From the NCBI RefSeq assembly GCF_000152625.1, contig NZ_CH724156.1, positions 3,092,602 through 3,156,601 on the forward strand: DNA of 64,000 nt, in the 5' to 3' direction. The notes below the pieces were generated by a model, which was not told where the DNA came from, did not search any database, and saw only the letters and a program-made list of their open reading frames with translations. Shown here piece after piece: positions 58,502 through 64,000 of the stretch. Source of the stretch: Roseovarius nubinhibens ISM (lineage in GTDB: Bacteria; Pseudomonadota; Alphaproteobacteria; Rhodobacterales; Rhodobacteraceae). A program made the translations under genes and the position numbers. Every line of letters starts with the position of its first letter. The stretch's first letter is position 1.

Positions 58502-60256
58502 TCACACCAGCACCGCGCCGCCGGACTTGATGGCATCCTTGGTGGAGGCCTCGCCCAGCAGCATCTTGTTATGGGGCTCGCCCGACGGGATCATCGGGAA
58601 ACAGTTCTCGTGCTTCTCGACCAGGCAGTCAAAGATGACCGGCCCGTCGTAGGTGATCATCTCCATGATCGCGTCATCGAGATCGGCGGGATCGCTACAG
58701 CGGATGCCCTTGGCGCCAAAGGCTTCGGCGAGCTTGACGAAATCGGGCAGCGCCTCGGACCAGCTGTGCGAATAGCGCTCGCCATGCAAGAGTTCCTGCC
58801 ACTGGCGCACCATGCCGAGACGTTCATTGTTGAGGATGAACTGTTTCACCGGCAGGCGGAATTGCACCGCGGTGCCCATCTCCTGCATGTTCATGAGCCA
58901 CGAGGCCTCGCCCGCGACATTGATCACCAAGGCCTCGGGATGCGCCATCTGCACCCCGATGGAGGCGGGGAAGCCATAGCCCATGGTGCCGAGCCCGCCC
59001 GAGGTCATCCAGCGGTTGGGATCGTTGAAGTTGAGATACTGCGCCGCCCACATCTGATGCTGGCCCACCTCGGTGGTGACATAGCGGTCGTGGTCGCGGG
59101 TCAGCGCCTCGAGCCGCGCCAGCGCGTGCTGCGGTTTGATCACCTTGCCGGTCTGTTTGAAGGCGAGGCAATCGACCTTGCGCCATTCGTCGATCTTGGC
59201 GCGCCATTTGGCGATGGCCGCGGCATTGGTCTTGCGGCCGCGCGCCTTCCAGACCTTGAGAATATCTTCGAGAACATGCGCCACATCGCCGACAATCGGG
59301 ATATCGGCCTTGATCACCTTGTTGATCGAGCTGGGATCGATGTCGATATGGGCCTTGGTGGAATGCGGGCTAAAGGCATCGACGCGGCCGGTGATCCGGT
59401 CGTCGAACCGGGCGCCGACATTGATCATCAGATCGCAATCATGCATCGCCATATTGGCCTCGTAGAGACCGTGCATCCCGAGCATGCCGAGCCAATGCTC
59501 GCCATTGGCCGGATAGGCGCCAAGCCCCATCAGCGTCGAGGTGATCGGCACGCCGGTGGCCTCAACCAGTTCCCGCAAGAGCTGGCTCGCCGCCGGGCCC
59601 GAATTGATCACGCCGCCGCCGGTGTAGAACACCGGGCGTTCGGCGGTCTCGAGCGCCTCCACCAGTTCGGTGATCTCTTCCATATCGCCTTTGACCTGCG
59701 GCTGATAATGCGAGACCCGCGCCTTGGCCGGGGGGGTATAGTCGCCATTGGCGAATTGCACATCCTTCGGGATGTCGACGAGCACCGGACCGGGACGGCC
59801 GGTGGTCGCCACATGGAACGCCTCATGCAGCGTGCCCGACAGACGGTTGGTGTCGCTCACCAGCCAATTGTGCTTGGTGCAAGGCCGGGTGATGCCCACC
59901 GTGTCGGCCTCCTGGAAGGCGTCATTGCCGATCATGAAGGTCGGCACCTGGCCGGTCAGCACCACGAGCGGGATCGAGTCGAGCAGCGCATCGGTGAGGC
60001 CGGTCACCGCATTGGTGGCGCCGGGGCCAGATGTCACCAGCACCACGCCCGGCTTGCCGGTCGAGCGGGCATAGCCTTCGGCGGCATGCACCGCGCCCTG
60101 TTCATGGCGCACCAGAACGTGACGAATGTCATTTTGCTGAAAGATCTCGTCATAAATCGGTAGCACGGCGCCCCCGGGATACCCGAATACGACGTCCACA
60201 CCCTGATCCTTGAGGGCCTGAACCACCATTTTCGCTCCGGTCATCTGACGTGTCAT
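58502..60256 (-). CDS. ilvI: Acetolactate synthase large (catalytic) subunit
   Basis: ThDP enzyme making acetolactate/acetohydroxybutyrate, the first common step of valine, leucine and isoleucine synthesis. The 584 residues show the catalytic E52 in [15 protein letters not shown] and the FAD/ThDP regions. The metal-binding loop reads [17 protein letters not shown] then [13 protein letters not shown] (GEA rather than the usual GDG/GDA). [13 protein letters not shown] follows. ATG 60256 with GGAG upstream. A branched-chain attenuator controls it (leader peptide 60347-60403). Confidence 0.96.
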   Translation of the reverse strand: MTRQMTGAKMVVQALKDQGVDVVFGYPGGAVLPIYDEIFQQNDIRHVLVRHEQGAVHAAEGYARSTGKPGVVLVTSGPGATNAVTGLTDALLDSIPLVVLTGQVPTFMIGNDAFQEADTVGITRPCTKHNWLVSDTNRLSGTLHEAFHVATTGRPGPVLVDIPKDVQFANGDYTPPAKARVSHYQPQVKGDMEEITELVEALETAERPVFYTGGGVINSGPAASQLLRELVEATGVPITSTLMGLGAYPANGEHWLGMLGMHGLYEANMAMHDCDLMINVGARFDDRITGRVDAFSPHSTKAHIDIDPSSINKVIKADIPIVGDVAHVLEDILKVWKARGRKTNAAAIAKWRAKIDEWRKVDCLAFKQTGKVIKPQHALARLEALTRDHDRYVTTEVGQHQMWAAQYLNFNDPNRWMTSGGLGTMGYGFPASIGVQMAHPEALVINVAGEASWLMNMQEMGTAVQFRLPVKQFILNNERLGMVRQWQELLHGERYSHSWSEALPDFVKLAEAFGAKGIRCSDPADLDDAIMEMITYDGPVIFDCLVEKHENCFPMIPSGEPHNKMLLGEASTKDAIKSGGAVLV

Positions 60257-60294
60257 ATGCTTGCTCCGTTCATGACGTCATTGTCGTGCTGCAT

Positions 60295-60320
60295 AAAAAA
60301 GCCCCCGTCGTTTCGGGGGC
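60295..60320 (-). terminator. Attenuator terminator before ilvI
   Basis: On the minus strand GCCCCCG-AAACGA-CGGGGGC followed by TTTTTT, between the leader peptide and the ilvI start. A perfect 7-bp GC stem and T-run: this is the attenuation terminator, not an end-of-gene signal. Confidence 0.9.
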
Positions 60321-60362
60321 GCATGGGGAACCGTTATGGTTGTCCGTTACCGGCCCATGCGC
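60319..60362 (-). promoter_or_regulatory. Alternative (antiterminator) pairing of the ilv attenuator
   Basis: GCGCATGGG (plus positions 60354-60362, inside codons 14-17 of the leader peptide) is exactly complementary to CCCATGCGC (60319-60327), which shares its last two bases with the terminator's 5' arm. A ribosome stalled on the Leu-Ile-Val-Ile-Val codons leaves this pairing free; one at the stop codon covers it and lets the terminator form. Confidence 0.7.
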
Positions 60363-60403
60363 CAAGATCCTACGATGACAATTAGCTGTGCCAATTGGGG
60401 CAT
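60347..60403 (-). CDS. ilv leader peptide (attenuator)
   Basis: An 18-residue leader peptide, MPQLAQLIVIVGSWRMGR, encoded 91 nt before ilvI. It has five consecutive branched-chain codons (CTA ATT GTC ATC GTA) plus an earlier Leu, and AAGG immediately before its ATG. With the terminator at 60295-60320 it forms a classical transcription attenuator that senses charged tRNA-Leu/Ile/Val. Too short to be found by ordinary gene calling. Confidence 0.9.
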   Translation of the reverse strand: MPQLAQLIVIVGSWRMGR

Positions 60404-60425
60404 CCTTATGCTGCGTGTGCGCGGG

Positions 60426-60454
60426 ACATTATGAGCCGTGTCCGGGGGCGTCAA
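60426..60454 (-). promoter_or_regulatory. Candidate ilv operon promoter
   Basis: On the minus strand TTGACG (60449-60454) and CATAAT (60428-60433, 15-bp spacer) or TAATGT (60426-60431, 17-bp spacer). Either would start transcription shortly before the leader peptide ATG at 60403. Confidence 0.6.
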
Positions 60455-60621
60455 GCGCGTTTTGCGCATTTATTTCGTGAAACGGGGGTAAATCTTTGCA
60501 TTTGTTGCGGGGATCGCCACGGGTGTCCCGGACGCTCTGGCCGCTTTGCCGCATTCCCGTTACAGGAATCGGTCTAGATGCGCGGGCAAAGCCTTATCCC
60601 TTCTTTTCATGGAGACCTGCC

Positions 60622-62505
60622 ATGCGCCAGCCCGTAAGCCCCGATCTGTCCGCCGACGACTGGGATGAAATCATCAACCCGCGTCCCGAGGAAACCGAGT
60701 TCGACCGTGTGGTCGAGGCCCATCTGTCGCGGCGCGGCTTTATGAGCGGTCTCGTGGCGCTCGGCTCCGGGGCTGCGGCCATGGGGCTCGGGCTTGGCGG
60801 GGCAGGGCGCGCCGAGGCGGGCAGCGACCGCTTTCCCTTCACACCGATCGCCGCCCAGACCGATGGCACCGTGCATGTGCCCGAGGGCTATAGCTGGGAG
60901 GTGCTGGCCCGCTGGGGGGATCCGCTTTTCTCCGACGCGCCGGCCTTTGACAATGCGACCGGCGGTGCTGCCGCGGGCAGCGACCGGATCTTTGGTGAGA
61001 ACACCGATGGGATGGAGCTCTTCAGCATCGGCAATCATCAGGTGATCGCGGTCAATCATGAATATGCCAACCGCGATGTGAACCTGCCGCAGCGCGAAGG
61101 CGGCGTGCCGGAACATGCCGATGACGTGACCAAGCTGCAGAACCTGCAAGGCGTCGCCGTCTTTGAGGTGGCCAAGGGCGACGCGGGCTGGGAGGTGGTG
61201 ATCGACAGCCCTTTCAACCGCCGCATCACCCATCTGACCCCGATCCGCATCAGCGGCCCGGCGGCAGGCCATGAGATGCTGCGCACCGAGGCCGATCCCG
61301 AGGGCAAGCTGGCGCTCGGCACCTTCAACAACTGTGGCGCGGGCCGCACGCCCTGGGGCACGTTCCTGACCTGCGAAGAGAATTTCAACGGCTATTTCGG
61401 TGCCTCCGATGAGGCCCATGAGATGCCCGAGGATTTCAAACGCTACGGGATCAGCCATGATGGCTGGGGCTATGACTATCACAAACATGACGCGCGCTTT
61501 GACGTGGTCGCCACCCCGAACGAGCCGCGCCGCGCGGGCTATGTGGTGGAAATCGACCCCGCCGATCCCAATTCGGTGCCGGTGAAACGCACCGGGCTGG
61601 GCCGGTTCAAACATGAAAACGCCGCCGTGGTTCTGGCCGCCGATGGCCGGGTCGTGGTCTATATGGGCGATGATGAGCGCGGCGAGTTCCTCTATAAATT
61701 CGTCTCCGATGGTGTCTATGCGCCGGGGGCCGACACCGAGGCGCTGCTGGATGAGGGCACGCTCTATGCCGCCCGGTTCCTTGACGACGGGCGCGGCGAA
61801 TGGCTGCCGCTCACCGAAGAGACCACCGGCATGACGAAAGCCGAGATCGCGATCCTGACCCGGATGGCGGGCTCCAACGCCGGGGCCACCACCATGGACC
61901 GTCCCGAATGGGTCGCGGTGAACCCGAACGCGGTCGAGGCCTATTGCGCCCTCACCAACAACAAGAACCGCGGCATCAAGCCCAATGCCGGCGGTGACGA
62001 GACCCCGGTCGGCGGCCCCAACCCGCGCGCCGAGAACAACTATGGCCAGATCGTCCGCTGGCGTCCCGATGCCGATGATCACGCGGCGCTGGGCTTTGAC
62101 TGGGATCTCTATGTGATGGCGGGCAACCCGGATGTGCATGAAGACGCGCGCAAAGGCTCCGAGAATGTCCACACCGGCAATCTCTTCAATGCGCCGGACG
62201 GGATGATGTTCGACAGCACCGGCCTCTTGTGGATCCAGACCGATGGCAAGGACAACAACGAGGGCGATTTCGCCGGCATGGGCAACAACCAGATGCTGGT
62301 CGGCGATCCCGTCACCGGCCGGATCGAACGGTTCCTCACCGGGCCCTACGGGGCCGAGGTCACCGGGCTGGCCTGGTCGGCGGATCGGCGCACGATGTTC
62401 GTGGGCATTCAGCACCCCGACGCGCCCTTCCCCGATGGCGAAGGGCGTCTGCCGCGCTCGGCGGTGATTGCCGTCTGGCGCGACGATGGCGCAATGGTGG
62501 GCTAA
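60622..62505 (+). CDS. phoX: PhoX-family alkaline phosphatase, Tat-exported
   Basis: A 627-residue periplasmic phosphatase of the PhoX (DUF839) family, Ca2+/Fe-dependent. Twin-arginine signal HLSRRGFMSGLVALGSG (RR at 37-38), then a beta-propeller body with characteristic segments: GNHQVIAVNHEYANRD, GRTPWGTFLTCEENFNGYFG, GRFKHENAAVVLAADGRVVV and YMGDDERGEFLYKFVS. PhoX releases phosphate from organic esters in low-phosphate seawater. I see no clear Pho box in the upstream 200 bp. ATG 60622 with GGAG at 7-nt spacing; longer in-frame sequence to 60496 is not needed. Confidence 0.93.
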   Translation: MRQPVSPDLSADDWDEIINPRPEETEFDRVVEAHLSRRGFMSGLVALGSGAAAMGLGLGGAGRAEAGSDRFPFTPIAAQTDGTVHVPEGYSWEVLARWGDPLFSDAPAFDNATGGAAAGSDRIFGENTDGMELFSIGNHQVIAVNHEYANRDVNLPQREGGVPEHADDVTKLQNLQGVAVFEVAKGDAGWEVVIDSPFNRRITHLTPIRISGPAAGHEMLRTEADPEGKLALGTFNNCGAGRTPWGTFLTCEENFNGYFGASDEAHEMPEDFKRYGISHDGWGYDYHKHDARFDVVATPNEPRRAGYVVEIDPADPNSVPVKRTGLGRFKHENAAVVLAADGRVVVYMGDDERGEFLYKFVSDGVYAPGADTEALLDEGTLYAARFLDDGRGEWLPLTEETTGMTKAEIAILTRMAGSNAGATTMDRPEWVAVNPNAVEAYCALTNNKNRGIKPNAGGDETPVGGPNPRAENNYGQIVRWRPDADDHAALGFDWDLYVMAGNPDVHEDARKGSENVHTGNLFNAPDGMMFDSTGLLWIQTDGKDNNEGDFAGMGNNQMLVGDPVTGRIERFLTGPYGAEVTGLAWSADRRTMFVGIQHPDAPFPDGEGRLPRSAVIAVWRDDGAMVG

Positions 62506-62518
62506 GCCCAGACCCCAA

Positions 62519-62544
62519 ACGCCTCGCCCCAACGGGCGGGGCGT
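62519..62544. terminator. Hairpin between convergent phoX and the response regulator gene
   Basis: ACGCCTCGCCC-CAAC-GGGCGGGGCGT, 10 of 11 pairs, located between two convergent stop codons. No T-run; may act as a factor-dependent terminator or 3'-end protector for both. Confidence 0.5.
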
Positions 62545-62551
62545 CCCCGTG

Positions 62552-63208
62552 TCAGAGGCTCACGCCAGTGCCCTGCAACACGCCATGCTCGAGCGCATAG
62601 CGCGTCAGCCCGGCGGTCGAGCTGATGCCGAGCTTGCGCTTGATGTTCTTGCGATGGGTTTCCACCGTGCGCACCGAAATATCGAGCGCCAGCGCCACAT
62701 CCTTGTTCGACCTACCTTGCGCCAGTTGCAACAGGATCGTCTGCTCGCGGTTGGTGAGCTGTTCGCGCACCCCGGCACCGCCCTGCGGTTCGAGCGAGCC
62801 CTGCGCCCCGGTGCACAGATAGCGTTCGCCGCGCATCACCGCATCGATGGCGAGCTTGATCTCATCCGTCGGCACATCCTTGAGAACATAGCCCATCGCC
62901 CCATGGCTCAGCGCCGACGAGATATATTCCGGGCTGTCATGCATGCTCAGGATCAAGATCCGCGTCGCAGGCCGCCGTTCGAGAATGATCTCGGTGGTCG
63001 AGAGCCCGCCAATCCCCGGCATGTTGAGATCGAGCAGGATCACATCGGGCGCGAGCTGTGACACCTGATCGATGATCTGCTGCCCGTCCGACAATGTGGC
63101 GACCACTTCGATATCGTCATAGGTCTCGAGGATCGCTTCGACCCCTTCGGCCACCATCGGGTGATCGTCGACGATTACGATGCGGGTGGGCGCGGGCGTT
63201 TCTGTCAT
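62552..63208 (-). CDS. NarL/FixJ-type response regulator
   Basis: A 218-residue two-component regulator. Receiver domain with DDHPMVAEG, phospho-acceptor D60 in VILLDLNMPGIGG and K in GYVLKDVPTDEI. C-terminal LuxR-type HTH: LTNREQTILLQLAQG, NKDVALALDISVRTVETHRK. ATG 63208 abuts the stop codon of the sensor kinase with no gap, so the two are coupled. Signal and targets unknown. Confidence 0.95.
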   Translation of the reverse strand: MTETPAPTRIVIVDDHPMVAEGVEAILETYDDIEVVATLSDGQQIIDQVSQLAPDVILLDLNMPGIGGLSTTEIILERRPATRILILSMHDSPEYISSALSHGAMGYVLKDVPTDEIKLAIDAVMRGERYLCTGAQGSLEPQGGAGVREQLTNREQTILLQLAQGRSNKDVALALDISVRTVETHRKNIKRKLGISSTAGLTRYALEHGVLQGTGVSL

Positions 63209-64000
63209 CTAGGCGTTGACCTTGGTTTCGTGGCTGTCATCTTCGGGCGGTAGCATATGCGACAATGGCACGGTGGCTTCAATCACCGTTCCCGCCGAGG
63301 ATGAGAGAATGCGCAACGTCCCGTCAAGCTGATCAATCCGTTCCTGCATGTTCCGCAGACCGAGCCCGGGGGGCAGCCCGGTGCGGGCGCGCGCCGCTTC
63401 GATCCCGAGCCCGTCATCGCTGATCCGCATCGTACCACCGCGCCGGTGACCGCGCAAATCTATGGTCACCCGGCTCGCCGAGGCGTGACGCTCAATATTG
63501 GTGAGCGCCTCCTGCGCGATCCGGTAGAGCGCGATCTTGGCCTCGGGGTCGAGCCGGTTGCGAAACACCACCGTGGCAAATTCCGCCGTGATGCCGCTGC
63601 GCTTGCTGAAATCTTCCGTCAGCGCCTTGAGCGCGGGCCCAAGACCGAGATCGTCGAGCGTGCCGGGCCGCAGATCGCGGCTGATCCGGCGCACCTCCTG
63701 GATGGCCCCCGCGAGATGGGTGATCCCCTTGTCGAGATGATCCGCCGCCCGGTCGTCCCCCGCCACCAGCCGCCGCCGCGCCATGTCGAGCGCATAGCGC
63801 ACCCCGACGAGAAGCTGGCTGATCCCGTCATGCAGCTCGCGCGCGACGCGGCCGCGCTCCTCTTCCTGCGCGTCAAACACCCGTTGGGTGAGCCGCTTGA
63901 GCTTGGCATTGGCGAGCCTGCGCTCGCGGATGGTGATGAAAAGGCCGGAGGTAAAGACCACCAAGAGCGCCACAAGGGCAAAACCGCCGATAAAGAGGAA
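63209..64000 (-). CDS. NarX/DegS-type sensor histidine kinase (5' end cut by window edge)
   Basis: C-terminal part of a HisKA_3 histidine kinase: a membrane helix at the window edge (FLFIGGFALVALLVVF), a short coiled-coil (RRLANAKLKRLTQRVFDAQ), and the phospho-acceptor His in RVARELHDGISQLLVGVRYA. The ATPase domain has IAQEALTNIERHASA, RISDDGLGI and GLGLRNMQERI. The sensor domain and start codon lie beyond the right edge; the reading frame is open to base 64000. It is cotranscribed with the response regulator gene that follows it. Confidence 0.94.
   Translation of the reverse strand, partial: FLFIGGFALVALLVVFTSGLFITIRERRLANAKLKRLTQRVFDAQEEERGRVARELHDGISQLLVGVRYALDMARRRLVAGDDRAADHLDKGITHLAGAIQEVRRISRDLRPGTLDDLGLGPALKALTEDFSKRSGITAEFATVVFRNRLDPEAKIALYRIAQEALTNIERHASASRVTIDLRGHRRGGTMRISDDGLGIEAARARTGLPPGLGLRNMQERIDQLDGTLRILSSSAGTVIEATVPLSHMLPPEDDSHETKVNA

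Noticed and set aside
58436..60163. 575-codon plus-strand open frame over ilvI
   Set aside because: Antisense shadow; ilvI and ilvN are on the minus strand with a leader peptide, promoter and terminator in the same direction.

Overview
The window is a contiguous piece of a GC-rich alphaproteobacterial chromosome, most probably Rhodobacterales (Roseobacter/Rhodobacter group). Pointers are the SciP-CtrA pair, ALAS-type hemA (Shemin pathway), LpxI rather than LpxH, a separate pterin-binding methyltransferase beside a MetF-like protein (the layout of a split methionine synthase), and GTTC-N7-GTTC sites of the kind bound by Rhodobacter LexA. I see no prophage, insertion sequence, CRISPR array or rRNA operon. 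Almost everything is housekeeping, so the novelty lies in small genes, operon logic and intergenic signals.

Layout. 1-5.2 kb: typA (cut at the left edge), an acetyltransferase-like gene and ssb on the minus strand, a lytic transglycosylase, an AraC regulator. 5.2-18.4 kb: miaA, then a long plus-strand envelope run pyrH-frr-uppS-cdsA-dxr-rseP-(41-aa protein)-bamA-ompH-fabZ-lpxA-lpxI-lpxB that joins isoprenoid carrier, phospholipid, lipid A and outer-membrane protein assembly. 18.5-25.9 kb: mnmA, sciP, ctrA, ligA, recG, then a 39-aa membrane peptide gene behind a phased array of GTTC elements. 25.9-32.1 kb: Fe-S scaffold gene, hisI, the methyltransferase/MetF/'virulence factor' operon, ppx, rlmE, a phosphoglycerate mutase-like gene and tRNA-Val(TAC). 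32.1-37.3 kb: a TRAP transporter (dctM, dctQ, dctP), an Asp/Glu racemase-family gene and an M20 peptidase. 37.5-46.6 kb: hemA, a RodZ-like gene, ispG, a minus-strand operon of an M48 peptidase with two tandem DsbA-type paralogues, an aminotransferase and amiC. 46.7-54.7 kb: PBP1A, agmatinase family, two tandem secreted paralogues, a ProC-like gene, prfB and an amidase. 54.8-57.8 kb: an XRE regulator-Rieske oxygenase-90-aa protein operon and an orphan gene. 57.9-60.5 kb: ilvN and ilvI behind a readable attenuator. 60.6-64 kb: a Tat-exported PhoX-family phosphatase and a NarL-type two-component system whose kinase is cut at the right edge.

The strongest observations are: (i) an intact branched-chain attenuator before ilvI, with leader peptide MPQLAQLIVIVGSWRMGR, a terminator and an alternative pairing; (ii) five GTTC elements at 10/10/11/11-bp steps, including two exact GTTC-N7-GTTC sites, just upstream of an undescribed 39-aa hydrophobic peptide with a very strong ribosome binding site, suggesting an SOS-induced membrane peptide; (iii) a shortened DsbA paralogue (CENC) translationally coupled to a normal one (CGYC) and an M48 peptidase; (iv) tandem paralogous secreted proteins with paired cysteines; (v) a dispersed repeat with three copies in the window.
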